A stretch of DNA of 64,000 bases from Georgenia soli (GTDB lineage: Bacteria; Actinomycetota; Actinomycetes; Actinomycetales; Actinomycetaceae). Each line of letters opens with the position of its first letter. The stretch's first letter is position 1. Of the stretch, positions 53,889 to 63,719 are shown in pieces. The stretch lies in the NCBI RefSeq assembly GCF_002563695.1, contig NZ_PDJI01000004.1:62001-126000 (forward strand), written 5' to 3'. A program made the position numbers and the translations under genes. The notes beneath the pieces were generated by a model. It saw only the letters and a program-made list of their open reading frames with translations. It made no database searches and was not told where the DNA came from.

Positions 53889-55913
53889 GTGACCATCGAC
53901 CACTTCCTGACCATCGACGGTGTCGAGCAGACGGTCACCGAGAGCACGACCGGGACCGAGCTCTTCGCCGACCGGCGCGACGTGGTCGCGCTGGCCGTGG
54001 ACGGGGAGCTGAAGGACCTGTCCGTGGACCTCGCCGAGCTGCCGGTCGGCGCGAAGGTCGAGCCCGTCACCATCGACAGCCCCGCCGGGCTGCAGATCCT
54101 GCGTCACTCCGCGGCCCACGTGCTCGCCCAGGCGGTGCAGCAGGTCAACCCGGACGCGAAGCTCGGCATCGGGCCGCCCATCGAGAATGGCTTCTACTAC
54201 GACTTCGAAGTCGAGACCCCGTTCACCCCCGAGGACCTGAAGAACCTCGAGAAGGTCATGGGCCGCATCGTCAAGGAGGGGCAGACCTTCCGCCGTCGGG
54301 TCGTCACCGAGGAGGAGGCGCGCGCCGAGCTCGCGGGGGAGCCGTACAAGCTCGAGCTCATCGGCCTGAAGGGCCCCGGCGGGGACGCCGAGGGCGAGGT
54401 GGCCGAGGGCGCCTCCGTCGAGGTGGGCGGCGGCGAGCTGACGATCTACGACAACGTCCGGCGCGGGGGCGAGGTGGCGTGGAAGGACCTGTGCCGCGGC
54501 CCGCACCTGCCCTCGACGAAGCTCATCGGGAACGGGTTCCAGCTCATGCGCAGCGCCGCCGCCTACTGGCGCGGCAGCGAGAAGAACCCGCAGCTCCAGC
54601 GCGTCTACGGCACCGCCTGGCCCACCAAGGACGAGCTCAAGGCCTACACCGAGCGCCTCGCCGAGGCGGAACGGCGTGACCACCGCCGCCTGGGCGCCGA
54701 GCTGGACCTGTTCTCCTTCCCCGACGAGATCGGGTCGGGCCTGCCGGTCTTCCACCCCAAGGGCGCCATGATCCGGATGGAGATGGAGGAGTACTCCCGC
54801 CGCCGCCACGTCGAGGCCGGCTACTCCTTCGTCAACACTCCGCACATCACCAAGGCGCAGCTCTTCGAGACCTCCCGGCACCTGGAGTGGTACGCCGACG
54901 GGATGTACCCCCCGATGCACCTGGACGAGGCGCGCGACGCCGAGGGCAACGTCACCCGGCAGGGCCAGGACTACTACCTCAAGCCCATGAACTGCCCGAT
55001 GCACAACCTCGTCTTCAACTCCCGGGGGCGTTCCTACCGCGAGCTGCCGCTGCGGCTCTTCGAGTTCGGGCACGTGTACCGGTACGAGAAGTCCGGGGTG
55101 GTGCACGGCCTGACCCGCGCCCGCGGCTTCACCCAGGACGACGCCCACATCTACTGCACCCGCGAGCAGATGAAGGACGAGCTCTCGAGCCTGCTGACCT
55201 TCGTCCTCGACCTGCTCAAGGACTACGGGCTGGAGGAGTTCTACCTCGAGCTGTCCACCCGCGACCCGGAGAAGTCCGTGGGCGACGAGGCCACCTGGGA
55301 GGAGGCCACCCGCACCCTGGAGGAGGTGGCCACCGCCTCCGGCCTCGAGCTCGTGCCGGACCCGGGCGGCGCCGCCTTCTACGGGCCCAAGATCTCGGTG
55401 CAGGCCAAGGACGCCATCGGGCGCACCTGGCAGCTCTCCACCATCCAGCTCGACTTCTTCGAGCCGGAGCTGTTCGAGCTCGAGTACACCGCCCCCGACG
55501 GGTCCCGGCAGCGCCCGGTGATGATCCACCGCGCCCTGTTCGGCTCCATCGAGCGGTTCTTCGGTGTGCTCCTCGAGCACTACGCCGGTGCCTTCCCGGC
55601 CTGGCTCTCCCCGGTTCAGGTGATCGGCGTGCCGGTCGCCGACGTCTTCGACGACTACCTGCGGGACGTTCTCGACCAGCTCCGCGCCCGCGGGGTCCGC
55701 GTCCAGCTGGACGACTCCGACGACCGGTTCGGCAAGAAGATCCGCAACGCCGCCAAGGAGAAGGCGCCGTTCGTGCTCATCGCCGGCGGCGAGGACGTCG
55801 AGGCGGGCGCCGTCTCGTTCCGCTACCGCGACGGCTCGCAGCGCAACCAGGTGCCCGTCGCCGAGGCGATCGAGGAGATCGTCGGGAAGATCGCCGCCCG
55901 GGAGCAGGTGTGA
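53889..55913 (+). CDS. thrS: Threonine--tRNA ligase
   Basis: A 674-residue class II synthetase that charges tRNA-Thr. Domains are an N-terminal TGS domain (1-60), the editing/SAD domain (about 65-230; [35 protein letters not shown]), and the catalytic core with motif 2 [33 protein letters not shown] and the zinc cysteine in [11 protein letters not shown]-terminal anticodon-binding domain ends the protein. GTG at 53889 is chosen because GAGGAG lies about ten bases upstream and the TGS domain begins at once. I see no T-box leader in the 200 bases upstream. The stop overlaps the HIT gene start. Confidence 0.97.
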   Translation: MTIDHFLTIDGVEQTVTESTTGTELFADRRDVVALAVDGELKDLSVDLAELPVGAKVEPVTIDSPAGLQILRHSAAHVLAQAVQQVNPDAKLGIGPPIENGFYYDFEVETPFTPEDLKNLEKVMGRIVKEGQTFRRRVVTEEEARAELAGEPYKLELIGLKGPGGDAEGEVAEGASVEVGGGELTIYDNVRRGGEVAWKDLCRGPHLPSTKLIGNGFQLMRSAAAYWRGSEKNPQLQRVYGTAWPTKDELKAYTERLAEAERRDHRRLGAELDLFSFPDEIGSGLPVFHPKGAMIRMEMEEYSRRRHVEAGYSFVNTPHITKAQLFETSRHLEWYADGMYPPMHLDEARDAEGNVTRQGQDYYLKPMNCPMHNLVFNSRGRSYRELPLRLFEFGHVYRYEKSGVVHGLTRARGFTQDDAHIYCTREQMKDELSSLLTFVLDLLKDYGLEEFYLELSTRDPEKSVGDEATWEEATRTLEEVATASGLELVPDPGGAAFYGPKISVQAKDAIGRTWQLSTIQLDFFEPELFELEYTAPDGSRQRPVMIHRALFGSIERFFGVLLEHYAGAFPAWLSPVQVIGVPVADVFDDYLRDVLDQLRARGVRVQLDDSDDRFGKKIRNAAKEKAPFVLIAGGEDVEAGAVSFRYRDGSQRNQVPVAEAIEEIVGKIAAREQV

Positions 55914-56494
55914 CGGGGGACCACCTGGACCCGCGGGCCGCTGAGGCGGCCGGCGGCCACCCCGGCGTGCCCGACGCCTTCGGGCGCCTGTGGACGCCGC
56001 ACCGCATGGTCTACGTCGGCGGCCAGGACAAGCCGGAGGACGACGGCGAGGGCGCCTGCCCCTTCTGCCGCACCCCCGCGCGCACCGACGAGGACGGGCT
56101 GGTGGTCCACCGCGGGGAGACCGCGTACGTGGTCCTCAACCTCTACCCGTACAACCCCGGTCACCTCCTGGTCTGCCCCTACCGGCACGTCGCCGACCTC
56201 ACCGACCTCACCGACGACGAGCGCGACGAGATCGGCGCGCTGAGCGCCGCCGCGATGCGGGTGCTGCGGGCGGTCTCGGCCCCGCACGGGTTCAACCTCG
56301 GCATGAACCAGGGGTCTGTCGCGGGCGCCGGCATCGCCGCCCACCTCCACCAGCACGTGGTGCCCCGCTGGGGCGGCGACACCAACTTCCTGCCCGTGGT
56401 CGCCAGCACGAAGGCCCTGCCGCAGGTGCTCGGCGAGACGCGCGACCTCCTCGCCGCGGAGTGGGCGTCAGCCGCCGCGCCGGAGGGGATCTAG
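55910..56494 (+). CDS. HIT family protein (Ap4A phosphorylase/hydrolase-like)
   Basis: A 194-residue histidine-triad protein; GTG overlaps the thrS stop. The catalytic triad motif is His145-x-His147-x-His149 ([12 protein letters not shown]), and a zinc-type CPFC pair occurs at residues 50-53. N-terminal segment [15 protein letters not shown] is typical of the actinobacterial group that includes mycobacterial Rv2613c, a diadenosine tetraphosphate phosphorylase, in the same thrS-HIT-pgsA position. It should remove dinucleoside polyphosphates, which aminoacyl-tRNA synthetases such as ThrS can generate. Its stop shares one base with the pgsA start. Confidence 0.9.
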   Translation: MTGDHLDPRAAEAAGGHPGVPDAFGRLWTPHRMVYVGGQDKPEDDGEGACPFCRTPARTDEDGLVVHRGETAYVVLNLYPYNPGHLLVCPYRHVADLTDLTDDERDEIGALSAAAMRVLRAVSAPHGFNLGMNQGSVAGAGIAAHLHQHVVPRWGGDTNFLPVVASTKALPQVLGETRDLLAAEWASAAAPEGI

Positions 56495-57144
56495 TGCTCA
56501 GCACCAACGCGCGCGGGTTCGCGCGCGCCGTCTTCGGCCCCGCGGCACGCCTGCTCGTGCGTCTCGGCGTCAGCCCCGACGTCGTCACGGTCACCGGCAC
56601 GGTGCTCACCTCGGTGGCGGCCCTGACGCTCCTGCCCATGGGCCATCTCACCGTCGGCGCCCTCGTCCTCGGCGCGCTCGTCGTCGCGGACAACCTCGAC
56701 GGGCAGATGGCGCGCCTGACCGGCACCGAGTCGCGGTGGGGCGCGTTCCTCGACTCCACGATGGACCGGTTCGCCGACGCCGCGATCTTCTCCGGCGTCG
56801 CCGTCTGGGCGCTGCGCCACCTCGACGGCACCCTGGGGAACCTCACGGCCGGCCTCGCCCTCGTCTGCCTCGTGCTCGGAGCGGTGGTCCCCTACGCCAA
56901 GGCCCGGGCGGAGTCGCTCGGCATGACCGCGAACGTGGGCCTGGCCGAGCGGGCCGACCGGGTCGTCGTCGTGCTCGCGGCCGTCCTCCTGGTCGGCCTC
57001 GGGCTCCCCGCCCCCGTGCTCACCGTCGCGCTCGGGCTGCTCGCACTGGCGAGCGCCTGGACCGTCCTGCAGCGCATGCGGGCCGTCTACGTCCAGTCCG
57101 GCGGCCCCCGCCGCGCCGGGACGGGCACGGAGGAGGCTCGGTGA
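56494..57144 (+). CDS. pgsA: CDP-alcohol phosphatidyltransferase (phosphatidylinositol phosphate synthase)
   Basis: A 216-residue membrane enzyme with about six helices. The CDP-alcohol motif is complete: Asp66-x2-Asp69-Gly70-x2-Ala73-Arg74-x8-Gly83-x3-Asp87-x3-Asp91. It transfers a phosphatidyl group from CDP-diacylglycerol to inositol-1-phosphate, the first step toward phosphatidylinositol mannosides. That acceptor is inferred from the patA and pimA genes immediately downstream, the same order as in mycobacteria. GTG shares one base with the HIT stop; the 3' end overlaps the next GTG by four bases. Confidence 0.92.
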   Translation: MLSTNARGFARAVFGPAARLLVRLGVSPDVVTVTGTVLTSVAALTLLPMGHLTVGALVLGALVVADNLDGQMARLTGTESRWGAFLDSTMDRFADAAIFSGVAVWALRHLDGTLGNLTAGLALVCLVLGAVVPYAKARAESLGMTANVGLAERADRVVVVLAAVLLVGLGLPAPVLTVALGLLALASAWTVLQRMRAVYVQSGGPRRAGTGTEEAR

Positions 57145-58121
57145 GGCTCGACGTCGTCAAGGTCTTCTCCCTGGCGAAGGCCGGCGTCGAGCACCTGCCC
57201 GAGCCGGCCGCCCGCGCCCTGTTCACCGCCGCCGCCGACGTCGCGTGGGCGCTCCGGCTCGGCGGCACGACCCAGCTCGAGCGGAACCTCCAGAGGGTCC
57301 GTCCCCACCTCGGCCGGCGTGGGCTCCGGCGCCTCTCCCGCGACGGGCTGCGCGCCTACCTGCGGTACTACTGCGAGGTCTTCCAGCTGCCGCGTCTTAC
57401 CGAGGACCAGGTCCGGGCCCGCGTCCGCGTGGTCGGCGACGCGGCGGTCCGCGAGACCCTCGCCGGCGGCCGCTCCGTGGTGTGTGCCCTCGGCCACCTC
57501 GGCAACTGGGACCTCGCCGGCGCCTGGGGGGCGAAGAATCTCGCCCCCGTGGTCACGGTCGCCGAGCACCTCGAGCCGGAGGAGATCTTCCAGGGCTTCC
57601 TCGACTTCCGCACCGGCCTGGGCATGACGATCATCCCGTTCGAGAAGAACGGCGGCGTCTTCCGTCAGCTCATCCGCCACGCGCGGACCTCCGCCAGCAT
57701 GATCCCGCTCCTGGCCGACAGGGACCTCACCGCCACCGGAGTCGAGGTCGACCTGTTCGGTCACCGCGCCCGCGTCGCACCCGGTCCGGCGGCGCTCGCC
57801 CTGGCCACCGGGCTGCCGCTGCACCCGACGATGATCCGCCACGAGCGCATCAGCGGCCCCCGCCGCCGCGCCGCCGGGTCCCGGTGGGGGATCGTCATCG
57901 AGTTCCTCCCCCGGGTCGACCTGCCGGGGGACGACGGCGCAGCCCCCGACGTCGCGACGCTCACGCAACGCTGGGTCGACGCACTCGCCGCGCGGGTCCG
58001 GGAGCACCCCGCCGACTGGCACATGCTGCAGCGCGTGTTCCTCGCCGACCTCGACCCGGCCCGGCTGGCCCGCGCCGCGGCCACGGCCGGCCCGGCGGGC
58101 CGGGCGGGGGAGGAGAGCTGA
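57141..58121 (+). CDS. patA: Phosphatidylinositol mannoside acyltransferase (PatA-like)
   Basis: A 326-residue LpxL/HtrB-superfamily acyltransferase. The catalytic H-x4-D motif is His119 to Asp124 (LGHLGNWDLAG), with further segments VTVAEHLEPEEIFQGFLDFRTGLGMTIIPF and MIPLLADRDLTATGVEVDLFG. It should acylate the mannose of PIM intermediates at the cytoplasmic membrane face. It begins at GTG overlapping the pgsA stop and ends with TGA overlapping the pimA ATG by one base. Confidence 0.92.
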   Translation: MRLDVVKVFSLAKAGVEHLPEPAARALFTAAADVAWALRLGGTTQLERNLQRVRPHLGRRGLRRLSRDGLRAYLRYYCEVFQLPRLTEDQVRARVRVVGDAAVRETLAGGRSVVCALGHLGNWDLAGAWGAKNLAPVVTVAEHLEPEEIFQGFLDFRTGLGMTIIPFEKNGGVFRQLIRHARTSASMIPLLADRDLTATGVEVDLFGHRARVAPGPAALALATGLPLHPTMIRHERISGPRRRAAGSRWGIVIEFLPRVDLPGDDGAAPDVATLTQRWVDALAARVREHPADWHMLQRVFLADLDPARLARAAATAGPAGRAGEES

Positions 58122-59311
58122 TGCGCATCGGCATCGTCTGCCCGTACTCCTTCGACGCGCCCGGAGGGGTGCAGTTCCACGTCCGTGACCTTGCCGAGGA
58201 GCTCATCCGCCTCGGGCACGAGGTGAGCGTGCTCGCCCCCGCCGACGACTCCACCCCGGTGCCCGACTACGTGGTGCCCTCCGGCAGGACGGTGGCGATC
58301 CCGTACAACGGGTCGGTGGCCCGCCTGAACTTCGGCCCCGTCGTCGGGGCGCGGGTGCGGCGCTGGGTCAGCGAGGGAGACTTCGACCTCCTCCACATCC
58401 ACGAGCCGTTCCTCCCCTCGCTGAGCATGCTGGCGCTGTGGGCGGCGGACGGGCCCGTGGTCGGGACGTTCCACACCTCGATGGAGCGCTCCCGCGGCCT
58501 GCAGGCCATCTCACCGGTCGTCGTGCCCATGCTGGAGAAGATCACCGGGCGCATCGCCGTCTCCGCCGAGGCCCGCCGCACGCTGGTCCAGCACCTCGGC
58601 GGCGACGCGGTCATCGTCCCCAACGGGGTCTACGTCGACCGGTTTGCCCGCGCGCCGCGCGACCCCCGGTGGGTCGGCGCGGACGAGCGTCCCACCGTGG
58701 CGTTCCTCGGACGCCTCGACGAGCCGCGGAAGGGGCTGCCCATCCTGGCCGACGCCGTCGGACCGGTCCTCGACCAGGTGCCGGGCGCCCGCTTCCTCGT
58801 CGCCGGGCGCGGCGAGGCCGCCGCGGAACGGGCCCAGCTGGCTCCCTTCGGGGACGCGGTCGAGTTCCTCGGCGGCGTCAGCGACGAGGAGAAGGCGAGC
58901 CTGTTCGCGTCCGTCGACGTCTACGTCGCCCCGCAGACCGGCGGCGAGAGCTTCGGCATCGTGCTGGTGGAGGCGATGAGCGGCGGGGCCCTGACCGTCG
59001 CGGCCGACATCCCCGCCTTCCAGGCGGTGCTCGAGGACGGCGCCGTCGGGCGGCTGTTCCGGCGCGGCGACTCCTCCAGCCTCGCCCGCACGCTGGTCGA
59101 CGTCCTGTCCCACCGGGCCGAGACCGCGCCGGTGCGTGAGCGGGCCGCCACCGCCGTGCGCCGCTACGACTGGTCCACGGTCACCAGCCAGGTGCTAGCC
59201 GTCTACGACATGGTGCTGTCCACGGCCCACGCCCGGGTCCGGGAGGACCCGCGCTCGCGCACGATGTTCGGCCGGCTGCGGGCGGCCGCCACGGAGCGCA
59301 CATGGGCCTGA
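58121..59311 (+). CDS. pimA: Phosphatidylinositol alpha-mannosyltransferase
   Basis: A 396-residue GT4 glycosyltransferase adding the first mannose from GDP-mannose to phosphatidylinositol. It has the N-terminal Rossmann segment CPYSFDAPGGVQFHVRDLAEEL with the conserved GGVQ glycine-rich loop, HIHEPFLPSLSMLAL, and the donor site SFGIVLVEAMSGGALTVAADIPAF containing the EX7E-type glutamates. AGGAGAG precedes the ATG. The 3' end overlaps the next gene by ten bases, extending the operon. Confidence 0.96.
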   Translation: MRIGIVCPYSFDAPGGVQFHVRDLAEELIRLGHEVSVLAPADDSTPVPDYVVPSGRTVAIPYNGSVARLNFGPVVGARVRRWVSEGDFDLLHIHEPFLPSLSMLALWAADGPVVGTFHTSMERSRGLQAISPVVVPMLEKITGRIAVSAEARRTLVQHLGGDAVIVPNGVYVDRFARAPRDPRWVGADERPTVAFLGRLDEPRKGLPILADAVGPVLDQVPGARFLVAGRGEAAAERAQLAPFGDAVEFLGGVSDEEKASLFASVDVYVAPQTGGESFGIVLVEAMSGGALTVAADIPAFQAVLEDGAVGRLFRRGDSSSLARTLVDVLSHRAETAPVRERAATAVRRYDWSTVTSQVLAVYDMVLSTAHARVREDPRSRTMFGRLRAAATERTWA

Positions 59312-59913
59312 CGGAGTGGACGCTGGTCGTGGTCGCCGCCCTCGCCGTGGTGCTGGTGGTGCTGTGGCGGCAGGCGGTGCGGGTCGACCGGCTGCACCGC
59401 ACGGTGCTGCGCTCCCGTGCCACCCTCGAGGCCCAGCTGGCGCGCCGCGCCACCGCGGCGACAGAGCTCGCGGCGTGCGGCGCGCTCGACCCGGCCGAGG
59501 CGATGGTCGTGGCCGACGTCGCCCTGCGGGCCTGCGACGCCGCGGCCGGTGAGCTCGTGCGTGACGGCCTCGAGGGCAGCCCGGAGACCGGGCCGCTGGC
59601 CGGTGTCGACAACGGCGCCGCCGGCGCCGCGGACCGCGGGCTCCTGGAGAGCGAGCTGAGCCGGACCCTGCGCACCGTGCTCGGGCCCCGCGAGGAGCGC
59701 GACGAGCTCGCGGCAGACCCGCGCGCCGCCGGCGTCATGACGCAGCTGCACCAGGCCTGGTACCGGCTGCAGCTGGCCCGGCGCTTCCACAACTCGCACG
59801 TGGAGCAGGTGCGCCGGCTCCGCGCCAACTCGCTGGTGCGGGCGTTCCACCTCGCCGGCCGCGCGCCGCTGCCCGAGCCGTTCGACATGGACGACGCCCT
59901 CCCCGCGGACTGA
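59302..59913 (+). CDS. LemA-like membrane-anchored protein of unknown function
   Basis: A 203-residue protein with one N-terminal transmembrane helix (WTLVVVAALAVVLVVLW, residues 6-22) followed by a helical cytosolic-type domain. The segments VDRLHRTVLRSRATLEAQLARRATAATELA and AWYRLQLARRFHNSHVEQVRRLRANSLVRAFHLAG resemble the alpha-helical LemA fold, including the NSHVEQVRRLR-type helix. I do not know its function. ATG lies within the pimA end, so it is cotranscribed with the PIM genes. Homologous genes occupy this position in other actinobacteria. Confidence 0.6.
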   Translation: MGLTEWTLVVVAALAVVLVVLWRQAVRVDRLHRTVLRSRATLEAQLARRATAATELAACGALDPAEAMVVADVALRACDAAAGELVRDGLEGSPETGPLAGVDNGAAGAADRGLLESELSRTLRTVLGPREERDELAADPRAAGVMTQLHQAWYRLQLARRFHNSHVEQVRRLRANSLVRAFHLAGRAPLPEPFDMDDALPAD

Positions 59914-59939
59914 GCCACGACGGTGCGGCGCACCGGCCC

Positions 59940-59945
59940 TAGTCT
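59940..59945 (+). promoter_or_regulatory. Candidate -10 element of the PrsW-like gene (leaderless)
   Basis: TAGTCT is followed by seven bases and the ATG at 59953. No ribosome-binding site lies between, suggesting an internal leaderless promoter within the gene series. Confidence 0.4.
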
Positions 59946-59952
59946 TGGGCCC

Positions 59953-61254
59953 ATGTCGTCAAACGGTCGGTCACCGTTCGCGCCCCGGGATCCGCAGGGC
60001 GGTCCCGGCCGGAGGGGCGAGCCCCGCGCGAGCTCGTACGGGCGCGCACCGGCGCCCGGGTCGCGGTACGGGCAGTCGCCGGCGCCCGGGTCGCCCTACG
60101 CCCCGCTCGTCACGCCGGCCGGGCAGAGCGCCCCTCAGATCCCCGCCGCGCCGCAGTGGCCGCACCGCCGCCCGCGCCGGACCTCCACCCTCGTCTTCGA
60201 GATCGTCGGCATCGCCCTCGGACTCGTCGGGGCGCTGTGGCTGCTCTCCGTGGTCGCCGGCCAGGGCGGCGGTGTGGGCGGGACCGTGCTCGCCGGGTTC
60301 CTGGCCTTCCTCCCGCTCGTCGGCGTGCTCGCCGCGATCATGTGGGTGGACCGGTGGGAGCCTGAGCCTCGGTGGCTGCTGCTGACCGCCCTCCTGTGGG
60401 GCGTCGGGGTCTCGACCGCGGTCTCGCTCATCCTCAACGAGGCCTTCGCCTTCTACGTGATGGGCACGACGGGCAGCTCGCTAGCCGCCTCCGTGCTCGG
60501 CACGGTGGTGGGCGCCCCGCTGGTGGAGGAGAGCGCGAAGGGCCTCGGCGTCCTGCTGATCTTCCTGCTGCGCCGCCGGTTCTTCGACGGGCCGGTCGAC
60601 GGCATCGTCTACGCCGCCGTCGTGGCGGCCGGGTTCGCCTTCACGGAGAACATCCTGTACTTCGTCCAGTACAGCGACGTCCTCAGCGAGGTGTTTCTCG
60701 CCCGGGCGATCCAGTCGCCGTTCGCCCACGTCACCTTCACCGCCGTCATCGGCATCGCGCTCGGCTTCGCCTCCCGCACCGCCGGCCGGTACTCGTGGCT
60801 CTGGCTCTTCCCGCTCGGCTGGCTGGGGGCGGTGATGCTGCACGCCGTGTGGAACGGCTCCGCGGCGCTGGCGCTCTACGACGTCCTCTACTGGCTCTTC
60901 CAGGTCCCGCTCTTCGCCGCCGGCATCGTCCTGGTGGTGTGGCTGCGCAACGACGAGAAGGCCACCATCGGGCACCGCCTGACCGAGTACGCCCAGGCCG
61001 GCTGGTTCGCGCCCTACGAGATCCACATGCTCACCTCGCTCGGCGGCCGGCGCGCGGCCCGGCGCTGGGCCGCCTCCCGCGGGGCCGGCGCGGCGCGGGC
61101 GATGACGGACTTCCAGCGTGCGTCGACGTCGCTGGCCTTCACCCGCCAGCGGGCTCTGACCGGCAGGTACGACGTCGGCGCCCGCCTCGACGAGCAGGAG
61201 CTCCTGGACCGCGTCGTGCGCGCCCGGGCCGGGTACACGGCACCGGTGCGCTGA
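59953..61254 (+). CDS. PrsW family intramembrane metalloprotease
   Basis: A 433-residue membrane protein. A disordered Gly/Pro/Arg-rich N-terminus of about 75 residues with APGS repeats precedes eight or so helices. The PrsW catalytic motifs are present: APLVEESAKGLGVLL (two glutamates, about residue 192), FAFTENILYFVQY, SPFAHVTFTAVIG and MLHAVWNGSA. The family cleaves membrane-bound regulators, such as anti-sigma factors, within or near the membrane; no anti-sigma gene is adjacent, so the target is unknown. A basic cytosolic tail of about 100 residues follows the last helix. Confidence 0.87.
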   Translation: MSSNGRSPFAPRDPQGGPGRRGEPRASSYGRAPAPGSRYGQSPAPGSPYAPLVTPAGQSAPQIPAAPQWPHRRPRRTSTLVFEIVGIALGLVGALWLLSVVAGQGGGVGGTVLAGFLAFLPLVGVLAAIMWVDRWEPEPRWLLLTALLWGVGVSTAVSLILNEAFAFYVMGTTGSSLAASVLGTVVGAPLVEESAKGLGVLLIFLLRRRFFDGPVDGIVYAAVVAAGFAFTENILYFVQYSDVLSEVFLARAIQSPFAHVTFTAVIGIALGFASRTAGRYSWLWLFPLGWLGAVMLHAVWNGSAALALYDVLYWLFQVPLFAAGIVLVVWLRNDEKATIGHRLTEYAQAGWFAPYEIHMLTSLGGRRAARRWAASRGAGAARAMTDFQRASTSLAFTRQRALTGRYDVGARLDEQELLDRVVRARAGYTAPVR

Positions 61255-61320
61255 CGCCTGCTCGCCCGCCCGCCCTGGCCAGCAGGTGAACGCCCGGACG
61301 GGGCGTCCGCGGAGCCCGAC

Positions 61321-61326
61321 TAGACT
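61321..61326 (+). promoter_or_regulatory. Candidate -10 element of pdxS
   Basis: TAGACT lies 51 bases upstream of the pdxS GTG, immediately after the spacer following the PrsW-like gene. The -35 region is not convincing. Confidence 0.35.
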
Positions 61327-61377
61327 CGGACGCGGGCCTGCACCACGGCCCTTCCGCCGCCCCACACCGAGGTCACC

Positions 61378-62295
61378 GTGTCTGAGAACGAGTTCGCCAA
61401 CGAGATTTCCGCCCCGCAGCAGGGCACCGCCCGGGTCAAGCGCGGGATGGCGGAGATGCTCAAGGGCGGCGTCATCATGGACGTCGTCACCCCCGAGCAG
61501 GCGCGCATCGCCGAGGACGCGGGCGCGGTGGCCGTGATGGCGCTCGAGCGGGTGCCCGCCGACATCCGGGCCCAGGGCGGCGTCGCCCGCATGAGCGACC
61601 CCGACATGATCGACGGCATCATCGAGGCCGTCTCGATCCCCGTGATGGCGAAGGCGCGCATCGGCCACTTCGTCGAGGCCCAGGTCCTCCAGGCCCTCGG
61701 CGTCGACTACGTCGACGAGTCCGAGGTGCTCACGCCGGCCGACTACGCCCACCACATCGACAAGTGGAAGTTCACCGTCCCCTTCGTCTGCGGGGCCACC
61801 AACCTGGGCGAGGCGCTGCGCCGGATCACCGAGGGCGCCGCCATGATCCGCTCCAAGGGCGAGGCCGGCACCGGTGACGTCTCCAACGCCACCACGCACA
61901 TGCGCGAGATCCGCGACGAGATCCGCCGCCTGCAGACCCTGCCCGAGGACGAGCTCTACCTGGCCGCCAAGGAGCTGCAGGCCCCGTACGACCTCGTCAA
62001 GGAGGTCGCCGAGGCCGGCAAGCTCCCCGTCGTGCTCTTCACCGCCGGGGGCATCGCCACCCCGGCCGACGCGGCGATGATGATGCAGCTCGGCGCGGAG
62101 GGCGTCTTCGTCGGCTCCGGCATCTTCAAGTCGGGCAACCCGGCCGAGCGTGCCGCCGCCATCGTCAAGGCGACGACGTTCTACGACGACCCGTCCGTCG
62201 TCGCGGACGTCTCGCGCGGCCTCGGCGAGGCCATGGTCGGGATCAACGTCGACGACATCCCCGTCCCGCACCGCCTCGCCGAGCGCGGCTGGTGA
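61378..62295 (+). CDS. pdxS: Pyridoxal 5'-phosphate synthase lyase subunit PdxS
   Basis: A 305-residue (beta/alpha)8 enzyme that builds PLP from ribose-5-phosphate, glyceraldehyde-3-phosphate and ammonia supplied by PdxT. It has [35 protein letters not shown], the lysine-bearing [34 protein letters not shown] and the phosphate-binding [30 protein letters not shown]. The GTG start follows no strong ribosome-binding site. The stop overlaps the NUDIX gene start (GTGA), while pdxT follows further downstream. Confidence 0.97.
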   Translation: MSENEFANEISAPQQGTARVKRGMAEMLKGGVIMDVVTPEQARIAEDAGAVAVMALERVPADIRAQGGVARMSDPDMIDGIIEAVSIPVMAKARIGHFVEAQVLQALGVDYVDESEVLTPADYAHHIDKWKFTVPFVCGATNLGEALRRITEGAAMIRSKGEAGTGDVSNATTHMREIRDEIRRLQTLPEDELYLAAKELQAPYDLVKEVAEAGKLPVVLFTAGGIATPADAAMMMQLGAEGVFVGSGIFKSGNPAERAAAIVKATTFYDDPSVVADVSRGLGEAMVGINVDDIPVPHRLAERGW

Positions 62296-62846
62296 CGAAG
62301 GCTCCCACCTACGGCCTCGGCCCCGAGTGGGAGCCGGGACCCGACGGCGTGCCGTTCCGCCGGGCTGCCCGGGTGATCCTCCTCGACGACGACGACCGCG
62401 TGCTGCTCGTGCGCGGCCACGACGCCGGGGAGGTCACCCGCAGCTGGTGGTTCACCGTCGGCGGCGGGCTGGACGCGGGGGAGAGCGCCCACGACGGCGC
62501 CGTCCGGGAGGTCCGCGAGGAGACGGGCCTCGCCGTCGCCCACGAGGAGCTCGTCGGGCCGGTCCTGACCCGCAGCGCGCTCTTCGACTTCGCCCGGGTG
62601 ACGTGCCGGCAGGACGAGGAGTTCTTCCTCGCCCGCGTGGACTCCGCGGACGCCGTCACCGACGAGGGCTGGACGCTGCTCGAGCGTGACGTGCTCGACG
62701 AGATGCGCTGGTGGCACCTCGACGAGCTCGAGGCCGCCGTCGCCGCCGGTGCCGTGGTCTACCCCGGAGCGCTGCCACGGCTCGTGCGCCGCCTGCTGGA
62801 GGGTTGGGACGGCAGCGTCGAGCACCTCGACGAGTTCTCGGTCTAG
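62292..62846 (+). CDS. NUDIX hydrolase
   Basis: A 184-residue protein with a complete Nudix box, Gly58-x5-Glu64-x7-Arg72-Glu73-Val-x-Glu-Glu-x-Gly79, in a domain spanning about residues 24-165. It should hydrolyse a nucleoside diphosphate derivative (X) with Mg; the specificity is not evident. The GTG start overlaps the pdxS stop by four bases, so it is translationally coupled to pdxS and separates pdxS from pdxT. Confidence 0.9.
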   Translation: MTKAPTYGLGPEWEPGPDGVPFRRAARVILLDDDDRVLLVRGHDAGEVTRSWWFTVGGGLDAGESAHDGAVREVREETGLAVAHEELVGPVLTRSALFDFARVTCRQDEEFFLARVDSADAVTDEGWTLLERDVLDEMRWWHLDELEAAVAAGAVVYPGALPRLVRRLLEGWDGSVEHLDEFSV

Positions 62847-62851
62847 CCCCC

Positions 62852-62991
62852 GGCGAGAGGTCATCTCCTCCGCGAGGCGTCAAGTTCTCCGCGAGGCGTC
62901 AACTCGTCCCTCGGACCGTGGTGAGGCCTCGTCACGCCTGATGTCTCGCGGGGGAGCTCGTGACATCTCGGGGAGGGAGTGACGTCTCGCC
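62852..62991. repeat. Three-by-three inverted repeat array between the NUDIX gene and pdxT
   Basis: Left modules GGCGAGAGGTCA (62852-62863), GCGAGGCGTCA (62872-62882) and GCGAGGCGTCA (62891-62901) face right modules TGATGTCTCGC (62939-62949), TGACATCTCGG (62961-62971) and TGACGTCTCGCC (62980-62991), which are their approximate reverse complements. Modules on each side are spaced 19-22 bases apart. The whole array is symmetrical around about 62920. Confidence 0.65.
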
Positions 62992-63026
62992 AGGACGGGG
63001 TGGAAGGAGCGGGCGCCGGACCGCAC

Positions 63027-63032
63027 TAGACT
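63027..63032 (+). promoter_or_regulatory. Candidate -10 element of pdxT (leaderless)
   Basis: TAGACT ends eight bases before the pdxT GTG. The same hexamer occurs upstream of pdxS (61321), so the two PLP synthase genes may share a promoter type. Confidence 0.4.
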
Positions 63033-63040
63033 GGCCGTTC

Positions 63041-63709
63041 GTGACAGTCCGCCCCACCGTCGGCGTGCTCGCCCTGCAGGGCGACGTGCGTGAGCACCTT
63101 TCCGCACTCACCCGTTCGGGCGCCGCCGCCGTCCCGGTCCGACGACCTGAGGAGCTCGCGACCGTCGACGGGCTCGTCCTGCCCGGCGGGGAGTCGACGA
63201 CGATGGACAAGCTCCTGCGCGCGTTCGGCCTCTTCGCCCCGCTGCGAGAGCGCATCGCGGCCGGCATGCCGGTGTTCGGCTCGTGCGCCGGGATGATCCT
63301 GCTCGCGGACCGGGTGCTGGACCGCCCGGCCGACCAGCAGACGCTCGGCGGGATCGACATGACGGTGCGGCGCAACGCGTTCGGCCGGCAGGTCGACTCC
63401 TTCGAGCGGCCGCTGCACGCCCCCGCGCTCGAGGCCGGTGGCGGCCTTCTCCACGCCGTGTTCATCCGGGCGCCGTGGGTGGAGGAGGCGGGTCCCGGGG
63501 TCGAGGTCCTCGCCACCACCGACACCCCCGCCACGCCGCCGGGCCGCGGGCCGGGCGAGGGCACGGGTAGGATCGTCGCAGTCCGCCACGGCAGCCTGCT
63601 CGCGACCGCCTTCCACCCGGAGATCGGTGACGACACGCGCGTGCACCAGTACTTTGTCGAGCTGGTCCGCGAGAACGCCGTGGCCGCCACGCAGCACTCG
63701 AGCATCTGA
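63041..63709 (+). CDS. pdxT: Pyridoxal 5'-phosphate synthase glutaminase subunit PdxT
   Basis: A 222-residue class I glutamine amidotransferase that feeds ammonia to PdxS. It opens [14 protein letters not shown] and has LPGGESTT, the nucleophile Cys82 in [17 protein letters not shown] and the His192-Pro-Glu194 pair of the triad. GTG at 63041 starts the conserved sequence at once; the upstream frame extension runs through the repeat array and is not credible. yebC follows 10 bases downstream on the same strand. Confidence 0.96.
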   Translation: MTVRPTVGVLALQGDVREHLSALTRSGAAAVPVRRPEELATVDGLVLPGGESTTMDKLLRAFGLFAPLRERIAAGMPVFGSCAGMILLADRVLDRPADQQTLGGIDMTVRRNAFGRQVDSFERPLHAPALEAGGGLLHAVFIRAPWVEEAGPGVEVLATTDTPATPPGRGPGEGTGRIVAVRHGSLLATAFHPEIGDDTRVHQYFVELVRENAVAATQHSSI

Positions 63710-63719
63710 GGAGCACACA

